Positions 21,850 through 35,085 of a DNA stretch of 64,000 bases are shown in pieces. The stretch spans positions 67,469,035 through 67,533,034 of the forward strand of contig OZ018321.1 in NCBI GenBank assembly GCA_963969495.1. Reading direction: 5' to 3'. The position numbers and the translations under genes are program-made. The DNA is from Ceratothoa steindachneri (taxonomy: Eukaryota > Arthropoda > Malacostraca > Isopoda > Cymothoidae). Each line of letters starts with the position of its first letter. Position 1 is the stretch's first letter. The notes beneath the pieces were generated by a model that searched no databases, was not told where the DNA came from, and was given only the letters and a program-made list of their open reading frames with translations.

Positions 21850-23460
21850 ATTTTAATAAATAAGGACGGATACTACTTGAGAATGAAAGCGAGATAGAAA
21901 GAGTTTTAAAGAACACTGGAGAAATGTTTTTCGAATCAGCGAAGAAGAAATTAAAACTTCGACACTGGTTTTGAGAACGTAATTGTCGAAGAGCTTAACC
22001 AGAAAACAGCTAGGAGTCAAAACTATGGTTCGTTTGGCATCATGAGGAAAGTCAAAGAGGGAAATGATGATGCATTATCCGTTCCATAGCTAAAAGATAA
22101 CATAAACAGCTTCAAAGAAAATGTGCCGGGAGTCTCAGGACTCACAAAGAGAAATTATACAGAAGCGACTAATAACCTCTTGGAGGGATGGAAGAACCTA
22201 TTCAATGCCTGCCTTAATACAGGCTACTACCCCAAGCAGTGAAGTTAGCAAAATTGATTTTTATCCCAAAGCCAGGAAAAACGCCATACAGGGTTGGAAA
22301 ATATAGACCAATATTTCTGCTTGACTTCATCGGCAAAGTATACGAAAAGATTCTAAAAAAGAAACTCGATTAACATCTTGTGGATAACGGCCTGTACAAC
22401 GAGTGCCAATTCGGGTTCCGGAAGAACAGGAGCACGGATATAGCACTCTGTTTAATTATGGAGAAAATAGCCAAAGTCAAAGGTGAAACATGAGTGTGGA
22501 CATTGTATGTACAGACGTAGCCAACGCGTTGACAAAGTATGGCAGCAAGGCATACAATCTAAGATACTTCGCCCGGATTAAGTATTTAACTGGGGAGGTT
22601 GTTATGCAACTATGTAGCTGATAGATACGCGTATATAGATATGGGTAATCACCAAGGGGAACCTTTTAAGCTAGAGGCTGGAGTTCCCCAGGGCGGTTGC
22701 CTGAAACTGTTATTATATGTTATTTATACAGCGGACATCCCCCCCCCCCTCCAATGATGGAGGGATGTATGAATCTACAATTTGCGGATGGTATGACCAA
22801 AGTTGTGGGGGCTCCATACACGCTCGTTTTCAAGCAAGAGTGACGGTAAAAGAAATTCGAAGAATTAACGAATACGAACGCAGATGGAAAATCAGTACAA
22901 CCAGAGATAAATCCGAAATAGTTCCCATATTCAGAAGAAAAGTAGCAGACAACAACGTGGCCAATGTAAGAGATGGATATAGTAACAGCAGTAAAGTACT
23001 AGGTCTGACAATAACGAAATCCGGTTACACGAAACACGTAGCTAAAAGGATACCGAAAGGAAAGAGATGACTAATACTCCTGTATAGATTAAGAAATTTA
23101 ATTCAAGAGAATAAAATAAGGATTTCTAATGCGACTATCAAACCAACACTGATATATCCTGCAATCGTAATGTGTGCATTGTCAAGAACTAAACAGTTCA
23201 AACTACAAAGAGTTCAAAATAAAGAAATGTATCTTGTGACAAAAACAAGAAGGGTAGAGAGGAAAAAGATTGAAGAACTACACAGAGAAGGCAACGTCAA
23301 GCCCCTAAACAAGATAATCACGAAGAGAGCAAAGGAAGTCATCGAGAGGACACATTATGAAATTAAAAACGAACTGTCAACACAAATAGAACTATGAATA
23401 GACTGGAGGCCTCACTGGCTCTCCTTAAGCATGGCGAGGATCTGAATTGAGGAAGTAGAA
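21850..23460 (+). pseudogene. decayed non-LTR reverse transcriptase related to element B
   Basis: In shifting frames the plus strand reads VKLAKLIFIPKPGK, KYRPIFLLDFIGKVYEKIL (about 22290-22350), CQFGFRKNRSTDIALCL (about 22408-22457), EAGVPQGGCLKLLLY (about 22676-22720), a degraded FADD-box region around 22770-22800, and KFKLQRVQNKEMY-like thumb sequence (about 23195-23230). These are RT domains 2 to thumb of a Jockey/CR1-like element. The order and wording closely parallel the antisense element B (YRLIAPLEFIGKILEKIL, QHGFRKKRGMDTALALL, EAGVPQGSCLSPLLYLIYT), so this is a diverged relative in the opposite orientation. Many stops show it is old. A C-run at about 22738-22750 breaks one frame. 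No endonuclease was found upstream. Confidence 0.8.
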
Positions 23461-24925
23461 GAAAACATCTACACGTAGCAGGAAGGATACAACACTAGAT
23501 TTGACAACCGATAAAGAGATACAACTCCGAATTTAACAACCGATTAAGAGATAAAACATCTGATTAACAAAAATCCTTGACAAACAACAAGTGTGAAAGC
23601 GAAACAAAAAAGATAAAAAAGAGAAAACATACTATAAGAATAGTCAGTTAGAATACAACACAACATGCGAGAAAAGCAAATAAATTCTTCTTAAAAACCA
23701 TCACACACACATATAATGGTTTGAGCGCCAACTAGAAGTACTAGGTTATAAAAACAGAAAGCATATTCACCTGGATCTCAGTTACTTCCTCTGTAACTAT
23801 AATTCCAACTTCAAACTAATTAAAATGGACAGAGATTAGCTTGACCTCCAAGCAACATGCGACTCACCGCACATCTTTAACTTCTTTCCTTTTCTCACTA
23901 ACTCTTGGTTATTGTCTTTCTTAACAGGCTCTACAAGTATACGTGGGTGGGTGGTCCACACCGTGGTATTAGCACCGCGTTTTATATGTACGGTCAAGAC
24001 CACCTAGGTCATCTACTTGTTTCTTGCTGTACTATCGTTTCTTTTAATCTTCCTTTCTTTGTCCTCATCCTGTCTCCTCTGTTACCTTCTCACCGGTGCC
24101 GCAAGGCACAAGTAGTGGGAAAAGAAGAAGTAGGAGGATTCTGGGCTCTTTCACCTCTTCTTCACTCTTCTGTCCCCGATAGTGGGCCAGAGGAGACGGA
24201 ACGGGACGAGAAAGATCTGAACGCACTAGCCTTTTACACTCTCTCACACCTTTTCTTCTTCTTCTTAATAATTAAGACCATAAAGCCATGTTTCGTTTTA
24301 ACCCTAACGTTCTTCATTTGCACTGGACTGTGGTCTCCGATACATGCATCGATTGGCTGGCAGTACATAGCCTTTTGTGCTTCAATATGGGTGGGACTTT
24401 GGCCTCTAGTCTTATATTTCTTACATTCTCCTTAGCTTCTTCAGTGAGTAATTGGCTTATATCTTTTCCCTGTGTCAGATTACGACGTAGGTTGTGATGT
24501 AGTCGAGTAACCTAACGAGTACAACTCCAAATTCTCCATATATATTCTAATTACGTTACTTGTTTCTTGGATTTTTGCGCGCCCTTAAGGATGAGCAAAG
24601 GGACACGTGTCGATGTCTCCACGAAATTGATAATCAGTCTTTCTCTTTTTAATTCACAACATAGGAAAAATGAGAGAGGATAAACAGATGTAGTTAATAG
24701 TTTTTTGCTGCGATTATGATTCATTTTAATATCTGACTTATTTCAACAGCATGTCTGTAGCCATATCCTTCCTATCTAACGCTAACCCCTAAAAGTCTTT
24801 GCTTCCTCCAAAATAAAGCCGCTGGTCACACGCATCTAACCCGTCCCTTGCTCAGTTTCAGCCATGGCTGGATAAGCTTCTGGTTGTGTGAGTACTAATG
24901 GAGAATTTAATTTTTCACACCACTG
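23461..24925. other. unassigned stretch with one long open frame
   Basis: Tail sequence of the decayed RT may extend to about 23570, where two diverged 31-bp repeats (TTTGACAACCGATAAAGAGAT and a close variant) occur. An open frame of 176 codons at 23905-24435 encodes a Phe/Leu-rich product without recognised domains; its composition follows from pyrimidine-rich DNA, so I do not call it a gene. Nothing else was recognised. Confidence 0.45.
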
Positions 24926-26109
24926 TAGCGACCGGCGTGTACGTCTAAAATAGGACACACGCGAGAGTCGCCACATAATAAAGTACAAAGAGAGAGAAAA
25001 GTAAGGTTAGTGTCGTTTACGAGAATGTAACACGGTAGTAAACGGACCACAGTTATCTTTGTTAGAGTTGGTCGAGGCAATCTTAGGCAAACATTATAAT
25101 CAAAACAGAATCCAGAATAACCAGGATACTTATCACGATTAAGTAAATAGAAGGGAGATTAGGAAGCTGTCTCCATGGCAACATGCTACCTCCGACAGAA
25201 AATTTTACCCAATAGTCGGAGTGCCTTCCGTATCAATATGTTCGGCAGTAGCCAATCAAGAGGTGAGCTATGTCAATGACGACCAATACGGGTTGGCACT
25301 TAAGAGGGAGGTGTGGCTTAGTTGGACGGGAACCTGTAGGGCGTGGCTTAAATTGAATATATAACCGTGTGAAGCCAGAACAAACTAGAGTACTCTTATT
25401 TTTATATAGCAATATATCGCGTTACATATCGCTCAGTCCTATCTCTCGGATTTGCGTAATTCATCCTTGTATATAGTCGTGTACATAACGCAGACATTAA
25501 GATGTAACTCTTAAACGCTCTATTCGTCCGGCCTCCTTTAGACTTTGCTCGCACTTGATCTCGTACTTAATTTATATCATAACTGAGAACTTAAAACTTA
25601 ATTAAAGACCTTTCTGTAAAGTGCAATAGGATCTAGTTCAATAATAATTCTATTTAGGCTTTGGCGACTTCATTATCTTGACGTTCCTCATCCTCCTTGC
25701 TTTAAAACCTTATTAATCGGCAAAACAGCCGTTGCGCATTCTCTTCGTTAATTTCAATTCCTCGCGATTAGATAACTCCCGAAATACCGGTGTTCTACCC
25801 CAGTGTGCTCTATCTCCATCTTCCGGGCTATTTGACCCCGTCGCTAGAATTAGATTACCCTCTGCTTAGGATACCCCATAGAGATTAACAAATCACTCTC
25901 TTAGGAAGTAATGAAGGGCAACGCAAACCAACTGGAGCATCTGTATCAACCGGAGTCCTTGCTAAATGATTACCTGATAACTCGGTAATCTGTCACCATT
26001 ACTGGCAACCAGCATCCCCCTGCCAAGGCTCTTGGGTTGTATTTACGATTACCTTCAAGGTTCTTTCATAATTAAGAGCGACCTTTAAGATCCCCCCCGC
26101 CAAACCACT
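24926..26109 (+). mobile_element. candidate solo LTR or LTR fragment
   Basis: The stretch starts TGTAGCGACC, contains a well-formed promoter (next entry), encodes no protein, and ends near AAACCACTACA at 26109, giving TGTAG...CTACA inverted termini as in Gypsy LTRs. The flanks (ACCAC on the left, CCCTA on the right) do not form a clear target duplication and no second copy exists in the window, so the LTR call is tentative; a host promoter is the alternative. Confidence 0.4.
25250..25364 (+). promoter_or_regulatory. compact RNA polymerase II promoter-like cluster
   Basis: Within 115 bases lie AGCCAATCA (25250-25258, a CCAAT box), GACCAATA (25281-25288), GGTGTGGCTTA (25310-25320), GGGCGTGGCTTA (25339-25350, a GC/KLF-type box repeated from the previous site) and TATATAA (25358-25364). 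Spacing and order fit a plus-strand promoter with initiation near 25390. No protein-coding frame follows, consistent with an LTR U3/R boundary. Confidence 0.55.
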
Positions 26110-26944
26110 ACACCCTACGGAGGGGTAATATAGGAAAGATTAGCTTGTTTCGGAGTCAAGTCCAAAGTTTCGTGATATTCATTACAAGTCTCTTCTTATG
26201 TCTTCATTTTGATAGCTTCCCGTTAACTTTTAATCTAGATACGTATTTTCCTCGCTATTGATGTGAACTTCTTGAAATATAGATAGGACAACTGCAATCC
26301 TTAATCCCAAAATGTGTTGATTCCAAAATTTCTTCTTTTATAGTACTAATCTGTAGAATAACATGCTAGTGTTCTTGCCTGAAATAGCTATTTAGTTAAA
26401 CATATAAATAGGAGTACACAGGTTCAGAACTAACTTTCAACCCATTTCATATTACTATTTACATTATACCACTTATATGCTCAATTAAAAATAGCTTAGG
26501 TGACTAGTCAACAATATCATCAAAATTCATTGCTTTCTCTTGTTTGTGGGTAACTTACGAGAATCTGTTCTTCATATTCTGAAGATATATCTTCATTTTT
26601 TGTTAGATGCAGCCATTCTCAAAATAGTAGGTAATCTTGGGGGATTTTTTTAAATCTTCAAACCTTTTTTCAATTAATTCAGAAAATATTCATTTATGTG
26701 GTGTGTTTGGGTATTCATGACTTTAATGTATAATTTGTTATTTTCGTTTCATCAATATTACTGGATTAATAGTTGACCTGCAGAAGCATTAATTTTAATG
26801 AGAAAAACTGTTATTATAGACTTTATTATAGTCATTTCTTATCTTTGGGTCATAAATTACGAGTCGCCTTAATTTCCTCTTTTTCAAATGAACTTTAAGG
26901 TTTTTCTCCTTTCAAGCCTAGAAAATCAGTTTCAAAAAAATATA
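26110..26944. other. AT-rich non-coding stretch
   Basis: No gene or repeat family recognised between the candidate LTR and the Tc1-like remnant. Confidence 0.5.
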
Positions 26945-27024
26945 ACTACAGCCGTGGCCAAAAGTATAAAGAATCCTTTTGAAACATTCATATAATGTAA
27001 TTATATATTTGTGGTAAATAATTC

Positions 27025-27130
<106 letters not shown>

Positions 27131-27164
27131 TATTTTAATACTTACCTCTGATTACAATCATCAT

Positions 27165-27440
27165 TCTTCGTGATATGATTTTCACCAACTTTTCACGGAT
27201 TTCTGACGCCATCTTATCCAGTCAGAATGGAAATTTTTATACACTTTCACCCAGTTGCAGTTATGATTTCTGGTGTTTCTTACTTTTTCAAGCACTCCCT
27301 CGGAATTTTTCTATGGGATATGTCTGGGCTCTGTGATGACCATTCCATAGGGATGAATCCCATTTCTTTAAACTAATTCTTAGTGTGTTCAATATATGGC
27401 ATTGGACATTGTCCTGATGAAATAACTCCTGAAGGAACCT
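27165..27440 (-). pseudogene. Tc1-like transposase C-terminal remnant
   Basis: Minus-strand frames give FHQDNVQCHI (the second catalytic Asp block, normally DNAPCH), then FKEMGFIPMEWSSQSPDIS (normally FK.NGI...WP.QSPDLNPIE), then GVLEKVRN, and finally MASEIREKLVKIISRR, which corresponds to the SMPRR tail. DDE transposases of this class cut and paste the element. Frameshifts separate the pieces and the first two thirds of the protein are absent, so it is a fossil. Confidence 0.7.
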
Positions 27441-27470
27441 GCAAAAAAGTCCTTAATTAATGATTTATGT

Positions 27471-29040
27471 ATATACATATTTGTAAGCTGTCAGGTTTGA
27501 TAAGTTGAAGACCTATATGCTAAATAAAACTGGAATAAAGCATGCACTTTGTTTTGACCATATATTAATGCGTGAAAAGCAGTAAACCGTAGTATTTTTA
27601 ATCTCTTTCACGAACAAATGCGAAATATTCGTATATATCTCATTAGAGGTTTAAAGATCTAAAACAAGGACTAGAAACTTCCGAATAAATAGCAAGGGGC
27701 CTTTTATACAAAAATTATATACCAGATATGTAAGCCAGTTTTATGGGCCTTATGAACCCCGTAAAGAATCTTAGGGAAAGATCCACAACAAAATTGTTTT
27801 TGTCATCTTAGGAAGGGGCTTTCGATTCTTTTTAATTTAATAATAAATCTATCAGTTATCCGGAATTTTAATTATGTAAGACTCTGTGGAATAATAATCT
27901 TCCTAAATTTAATATAATTTGAAAGAATATGATAAATTTTGAAGAGGCACGATTGGTAAAACAACTACACCAAAGTTTGTGTCTGGTTTGCGCAATAATT
28001 GGTGATTTGCCACAGGTAATCAATTTTAGGATTGAGAAATTGAATTAAAAGATGACGGCAGAAAATAATATAAAAGGTTTAAAATTTTGACAGTACTTAA
28101 ACACAAAGAGTGTAATGTGTCCTTTAAAACATAGAAATTAAGATATATGAAATATTAAAATCGGGAAGACAAACTCGAGGTATGATTGAATATAATTTTT
28201 CTGAGTTACAGGGTTCAGGTTGGTTATATGTAGTTATTAAGGTTCTGTAGTTTGCGTGTATGAACCTCTTTAATTTAGACGACAATTTCGCAACAGATTT
28301 ATCACACAAAGGGAAAAGGAAAAAATCAATAAGTTCTTGGCTTGAGCGAAGCTCATTTGACGCAGTTGAAATGAATTTGTTAAAAATAGATACATGTTTG
28401 CGCTTAAAAACGAATTTATTATTAAGAATCTTATGGTGGGTAGACTTTATTGCTAGATATATTTTAGGCACTATTTTGATTATTTGAAACGAAGAATTTT
28501 GGAAAATAACCAATATGTCTTGCATAAGAGAAAGTCCCCTTTACGTTTCAACTTTACCATTTTCCTAACATCTGTAGTTATTTATTATAGGAATGAGGAT
28601 TAAATGATTACTAATAAAGTTAAGGAGCAAAACGTTTCGCAAACAAAAAAATACTCTAGATATTGATGGTAAGTTAAAGAAGTGTCATAGAATAAGGACA
28701 AGGTAACCCTTTCTGTGTTTACGAGAGCGTGGTAGATTTATAATATAAGTAGAGGGAAAATTACTGAATGCAGGTTGGCCACATTCAACTATCTTAAAAG
28801 TTCCGGGATAACAGAAGTACGGGTAAAAAAATAACTTTAGTAATTGGCAAATTAATATTATTTGACAAGATTAAAATGAGTTTTAAACCGAGCTATACAT
28901 ATATTAGATGTACATGGGTCTCAGTGGTTAAAAAGGTTACTTGATGAAGACGGTCACCGTACAAATAAACGAACAATATTGAGCAAGGAACGCTCGAATG
29001 ACCTTGAACGTATACTAAGACGATGATGAATGCTTTACAC
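27471..29040. other. AT-rich non-coding stretch
   Basis: No recognised gene. A 133-codon minus-strand open frame at 28124-28525 has AT-driven composition (Lys, Ile, Phe, Asn) and no motif I can name; it may be chance. Confidence 0.45.
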
Positions 29041-29760
29041 TCGGGGGGGGGGGGGTAGAGAGAGCTATTGTACAGGAAAGTTGCGCGTTGCTGTTACCTC
29101 GAAGATTTTGTCCGAGGGAGTAATCCTTGCCTTGGCGCAAAGTTCAAACAATAGTCTCTTAACAATGACTATTACGCGGGTGAACTTAAATCTTGCTTAT
29201 GAGTAGCACGAAACGAGACTAAGCGTGCTGCGTTGGAGGAGCGGGAGTAAGCGTGTCGAGGTAGACTTAAGTGAATTAACGAGGATACCGGGAGTTTGAG
29301 GGGTTCTACGATTAATGTGCAGAGTCCAACGGGACGCGAATAGCGGGTACGAATTGGGATGTGCAGAGGGCGGATACGGACGGAGCAGGGCGAGCGGCGG
29401 ATACTGACTTGCAACTGTGGCGCCGGAAGATTTATAGCGTGATCAAATGGAGGTTATCCCCCTCTGTCTGAAGGGGAGTGTTCTAGGGTCAGATGCTTCG
29501 GCAGATGAGAATAATCTCGTCTTTTAACGGCAAGCGTGGGGAGGTTCCAAATTCAGCGAGGCGAACTTTGTCCGACTTCAGATGAGACATTCTGGCTCTT
29601 ACACTTATCCTCCATTAGCGCAGACAAAAAGGGTTGCCCAGGTGTCATGTTTTTTCTGTCTCTCTCCAGTGAAGGGCAAGGTGGCATCTATCTCCCTCTC
29701 TCTCACTCAGATCTCTGACAAGAAGTATTACCTATAGCTTTATAACCGTGATTCCTAACG
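29041..29760. other. GC-richer island of unknown nature
   Basis: A G-run at about 29043-29055 opens a segment clearly richer in GC than its surroundings, ending near 29760. It has only short open frames (29172-29414 minus, 29536-29718 plus) without recognised domains. A decayed LTR or repeat is possible; no terminal repeats were found. Confidence 0.35.
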
Positions 29761-32700
29761 TACGCCCCAACTGTTTTTTTTTAGTTTTTTTCTTAGTGGC
29801 AACTTATCAAGAACCGGTATATGAAGTAATTTCGCTCAGTCTCTTCAACTTTCTTCTCGTTGCAACATAATAAATATTGAATACTTTGTCCAAAATAAAA
29901 TGTACCATTATATATCTATGTGACGAGGTTGAAAGAAAATATGCTGACACTACTACATTAGCGAGACAAATTTTGATCTATTTTCCCTCGTCCAATTTTC
30001 TTGTGTGGTTGCCCTGCGGTTGAGGATTTGATCGGAGACAAGAGAAACCGACTTGAAATTAAAAATCGTCCTTCTTTTACGGCTGATTCATGGATATCTG
30101 CCATAAGAGACATGCACAAGGTTCTCATTGAACTAAAGCGATTCACTTATTCTTAGGTGGTTAAAAATATATGTTAGATTCCTTTGTATTCAATACTTAA
30201 AATTACAATATTAAAAATAATTATATTTCTTTACTTTTTTTAACCCCCGGTGAGGCATACGTTTTTCTGAGAAAAGGTTCTGAAACATTGTTATAGACGC
30301 ATTTTTAACACTTTATTAATTCATGATTCTCTGTCGTCAGATTTTTCTGAACTTTAACAGGATAATTGAAGACTATTTGATTTAAAGACAGGGTGAATGA
30401 AAACTTTTCATAAACAGTGACTGTTTTTCTATACTTACCTCAGATACATATTTACGCAATACTAAAATAAGTAAAAAGGTAAAAATTGAACTTACTCAAC
30501 ATCTCTTTCAAATAATAATACGTGACTATATATTTTTGATTCGTATGACGATATTTTTAAATTCATATTCAACGAAGTTATTAAGTAAAGATGAGGCACT
30601 CTGGAAGTTCAATGATGTAATTCTAGAGGCTTAAACTGACGAAGAGAAATTTGTTATAGACATAAATATAAATAAAATTAGAAACTAAGAAAAGTAAGGA
30701 AATAAGTGACATTATCTGATCTTGCAAAGTAGCCGCTCCTAATTTTCCGGAAAGGTCAAATATTACGATTACTTTCCGGAAGTAAAAACGTCCCTAACGA
30801 TCATCTGGCTTTCTCGTTGTTTGAGTTTTAAAATGGTTCGTTCTGATCGAACTCATTCGTTTATCTAAAATTAAACTTCACAAATTGCCTGTCTCATTGT
30901 GGAGTTTCCGAGAAGTGAGATGAGTTTCCAGCCTATCAACCTCTGGCATTCAGCCTGGTGTTTGTTCAGTCATGATTTCTAACACTGCAAGATGATTCTA
31001 AGTTATTATTGTTGAATCGTTTGATACCCCGGTGATCTCCAGAAAAACTGGGCGGGTAGAGTTAGTAGGATGATTTGGAGTTTGTTGGCGCCTAATATCT
31101 TCTTATCGCTTTTTCTCTCTCCTCCTCTTCTATCTCAGGGGAATATAAACTAGGCCTAATATGAGGCCGACGTGACAAAAATTGCTGAAATTATGATGAG
31201 AATTTTCCGTTTTCATTACTATTCTCTATTCAAACCGGTGCCGTTTTGGGGTGGTTTTTATTTGAATTAAAACCGACTTTGCCTTAATTTGAGGAATATA
31301 ATAATAGGTCATATTCTCTCTTAAAGTTCAGCCGCACTTAATGGTGCAGTAAAGTTAATGTCCGTCATTTGAGACGCTAATAATATGCCATGGTTTTATT
31401 GATGCTCTCAATTCCGCTGTAAATTTGGGTGTGCACCATTGCCTACAACGGCGTTGGTAGGTTTCTGAACATATCTGAATTGAGCCTTTATGAAATTGAT
31501 CGATATGAATTGTAGATTAGTCTTAGTGTTCATTTCAGAGCTCAAAAGGGAATTTAGAAGTAAATTTCTAGTATTTCAGGTGAGTAGCTCATCTGTAAAT
31601 CATTTTGAAACAAGTTGTCACCCAGTTTCGATTACAACATGGTCAGAGAAAAATACTAAGGAGGACGAACTCAAAATACCTTGATGTCTGTACTTAGGAG
31701 GTACGGTCTAGGAAAATCCCTAATATATAACGTAAGGAAAAGCTTGTCAAATGAACGCTTCGGCCATCAGCTGCTGCCACGTAAAAGTGCGAATATACGT
31801 GAATGTGATGAGGTAAAGAACAAAAAGTAATTTCTATAGTAAAGCTAAAGCGTAATGGAATAATGCTAATCAGCATCCTGCCTGGAAATTCACTGCCGGC
31901 CAAGAACATATAGAGGCTTGTAAAGGAATTGGTGATATGAGAGTAAAAGGAATATCGGAAAGTTTAAAGCGCAGATTTTCTCAATATAGTTTTAGACTAC
32001 CGGGGGTCCCTGAGGCGTAAAGGTCGTGCTGTTACACCTGGAACCAGTTGTAACAGTCTACACGAGGTACTACTTTTAGGGGTTATGCCCTCCCCACAAC
32101 TTAATTCCGAGTTATGGGCTGACCATCAACATACGACTCTACTGCATCTGGTGGGTGACCTTTATTGCCTTGTTGGCAGCGTAGCAAACTAGAAGTCTCG
32201 AGTCCCACCTCTGGGTGTAACAACTGACAGATCTTTAAATCCTGGTCGGTTTGTCTAACACTAATAAAGCTTAATAAGGGGTTCCGTACGCATTCGCCCT
32301 GAATGAATTTCGCAGAAGTAAGGCTAGACTTCTTTTTATTTGGAATCACCTTCCTGATTCTGGCAGACATCCGTTTCTTTAATGAAATATAGAAGCACAG
32401 AGGGTATCAAAATATTCGGGGTAAGTTCAGCCAGGTTATGAATTCCCTGCTAGTTCTCGACGTTTCGTGAAGTTTAAAAAGTTCGCTCTTTCTTTGTTTT
32501 TATATAGCTTCGTTATATTTTTCTAGAAATTTATATATTTGTAATTTTGTACTTGTATATATTTCTAATAATGGAAGGGACCTCCTTCCTCCTTGGAGGG
32601 AAAGGACCAAATAAAACAGCAACAGTTGTAATTTTGACAAACATCTATGAGATTATCACGCACTATGGATCTATGTTCCCTTATATCTAGTCTCAAAGCC

Positions 32701-33184
32701 ATTACAAAAATATACTTCTCCTTAACTTGGAATTCTTAGATGCTATTGGCTAATAGGCATCACGTGATGTGATATCTATAACGAGGCAACAAACGTTTTG
32801 GAATTCTTGGCATTACATTAGGCTTAAGTGATTTATGCGTCAGACATTAATTATTATTAGTTACGTATATATTTTACGAGTATTTACATGTTTAAAACTA
32901 TATTTGTAGAAATATACATTATATGGGCAGTTGCTACAATCCCTTCGGGTGGGGCAATCGCTTTCAAAACCAATGTAGCTGGAAAAGGTTGTTTCGCAGG
33001 AAACTGTCCTTACTATCTCACTATTTGCCCTGGACATCAATTGTAGGCTATTGGATGATGATTTTGCTAGGCTCTTAGTATACGATCTTTGGACTAGTGT
33101 AGAGACCAACTCTAGAGCGCTGAGTTCACAGAAATTGAAGCTAATTTCTCGCTATGCCAAATAGTAAACTTTTTGTATGTGCGA
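29761..33184. other. long non-coding stretch
   Basis: No gene recognised. A possible non-LTR 3' tail occurs near 32540-32620, where a small hairpin (GGGACCTCCTTCC...GGAGGGAAAGG) precedes AAATAAA. A GC-moderate patch at 31990-32370 has a minus-strand 89-codon frame without recognised motif. Everything else is AT-rich. Confidence 0.45.
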
Positions 33185-34530
33185 AGCCAAAAGTAAATTG
33201 TTACACTTCTGCTGCTGTCCAAGGCTCCTTCTCGACCCGTTTTGTTCTTAAACGGACTGTTCAACATGTGCTGTATTCTGTCCAATTAATTAGTCTCGTT
33301 TTTGACTGAATGCTCACGTGCTGGTGTCTCTTGCACCTGCACCATAGATATTCTTAGTTACAAGCGTTCACCATTTTGGGTGCTGATAGAGCGTGCATTG
33401 CGGAAGGTGAACTCAATTCGCCTGGCTCTGGTGTCTTCCGCACGTCCTCTTTTGTGGAGCTCCATTTGATGCCGGGGAGATGCCACTCGCTTCGCACTGT
33501 ACATATTTAATTTTGCGTTTGTACGCGCGATCTCGGTGTCCCCTTTAGTTGCTAACCACCGCCAATCACGCCTGTGGGGCCTTTGCTTCTACCTAGGACG
33601 CCACCCTCGAGGGTAACACCTGTTGTACTATTTGTCAGCACGCCTCCTCTCCTAAATCTACCAGAGCGCCGAAATTATTGAGTTCAACCTTTTTGTACCA
33701 CAATTCGTGTTACGATAGCTACGTGCCAGTGTACAAGGGTGACTTCAAGGCCTAGGGGTCGGTCTGTTTCCACGCCTTATTCCATATTTATACTTTACAT
33801 GGGTGTATAACAAGCGAAGCGTCTGTGTTCACTGCCAAGCTGGTTACAAAACCTCGCTTGGTACGGAAGATAACTCAAAATACACCCCGAATACTCTCCT
33901 GACATTGGAATCTCCACACCTCTGTTCACATTTTCCATGATGCCATGAGTATCGCAAGTCGAGAGGATCTCAAGATTATCAACTCCTAAGTTCCTGGGTA
34001 TGAAAAAATAGTCGAAAATGAGCGCTCTGATAAGAATGCTAAAGAGTCTGCGAGGACTGGGCGACCAGACGTGCGTTTATCTTTTCTTCACATCAACTAC
34101 ATGACAGGTATCAGCGCAGCCCTTCTGGATTCTTGGAAAATAAGATGAAGGACGGCCGAGAGTAACTTAAAGTTGCGTGCCATCGCGCTGTACTTGATCC
34201 CATGCACCTACCGTCCAATGCCGCCATGACTTTAGATCAGTTTCTGTCATCTGCGAATTGGGAACACTGGCAGGACGCACCAGCATTTGATGTAGCGCTC
34301 GCTTGCACCATATTGCGACGAATCCGGTGTCCCTCAGACTATTTGGCACATTCCGGTTGAATTTTTTAATCTGAGTGATTTTCGTGCACGTTACCTGTCT
34401 TAGAACCGCGATGAGCGTGATCGCTACCGCTTATCCCTCGTATTTGAGACGAACTCCTTCATACAGACTTGTGACTATTTAACTTCTTGCACGAGTCTGG
34501 ACTCCTCCAAATTATTTGACGTTGTGGAGG
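33185..34530 (+). pseudogene. decayed I-type ORF2, RT thumb to C-terminus
   Basis: Colinear with the second half of the I-type ORF2 but very diverged. Landmarks in changing frames: the KVVHFCRHPR counterpart near 33190, DAGEMPLA near 33468, PVYTDGSK degraded to PVYKGDFKA near 33725, EASVFTAKLV (RNase H Glu block) near 33813, WVPGHVGIAGNERAD degraded to VPGYEKIVENERSD near 33990, SNLKLRAIA near 34165 and the Cys/His tail (APYCDESGVPQTIWHIPVEF) near 34308. The 3' UTR stem-loop is not preserved. Stops and frameshifts are frequent, comparable to the copy at 8934-10140; both may derive from one old wave. Confidence 0.8.
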
Positions 34531-34593
34531 TTGAAGATCGAACCTAGTAAACATTTGTTTGAAAATTTAAACAGTTCACACATTGAACCTTAT

Positions 34594-34745
34594 AAATAAG
34601 AAGATAAACTTCCCGCTGTTAATAGCTCTCTTTTGTAAATAGGAAGAAAAACTGCCCGCTGGTAATAACTCTCTTTTGTAAATAGGAAGATAAACTTCCC
34701 CCTTTGCAGTATTTCTCCTTCGTAAACAGAAGATAGACTCCCTAG
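34594..34745. repeat. 43-bp tandem array, about 3.5 copies
   Basis: The phrase AAATAGGAAGATAAAC recurs at 34594 (as AAATAAGAAG), 34637, 34680 and 34724 (as AAACAGAAG), period 43-44. Units diverge by several bases each. It lies immediately downstream of the decayed I-type copy. Confidence 0.85.
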
Positions 34746-34947
34746 TACGCAGTACAATATCTTGTGTCGGCCATACGTAGCTCCGTACAAAAATAGATTT
34801 TGTTCATGAAGTCCCGTGGAGAAAAGGTAAAAATCGATGGCGTTCTTGACTCTCCCTCCCCTTCGACTTTTCCTCCCTTACCGACTGTAAACTTTTTTGT
34901 GAGCTGAATTTTCTTGTAGATTTATTCCAAGTCTAAAAATTCGGAAA

Positions 34948-35085
34948 TTTGAATATGATTTATTAAAGCAATAAATATACAATAAGTTTATCCATTTTAC
35001 AAATATTAAAATAGAAAAAAAAATCTTAAATACATATATGTAAAATGAAACAATAGATAGGTGTAGTGGTGAAGTTATATTTTTT
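34948..35085. repeat. dispersed direct repeat, left member
   Basis: Starts near ATGATTTATTAAAGCAATAA and runs through ACAATAGATAGGTGTAGTGG. It matches 36145-36268 with a few substitutions and small indels, same orientation, about 1.2 kb apart. The pair could be duplicated 3' tails or LTR remnants bracketing the coding remnant at 35770-36135. Confidence 0.85.

Noticed and set aside
23905..24435. 176-codon open frame on the plus strand
   Set aside because: Phe/Leu-rich composition from pyrimidine-rich DNA, no recognised domain, and no splice or promoter context; treated as chance.
24926..26109. solo LTR with target duplication
   Set aside because: The flanks ACCAC and CCCTA do not match, so the duplication claim was dropped and the LTR call kept tentative.
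28124..28525. 133-codon minus-strand open frame
   Set aside because: AT-driven composition and no motif; in DNA this AT-rich without support I do not call a gene.
32190..32235. tRNA-like B box (TCTCGAGTCC)
   Set aside because: No matching A box at the right distance and no acceptor stem; two mismatches to the consensus.
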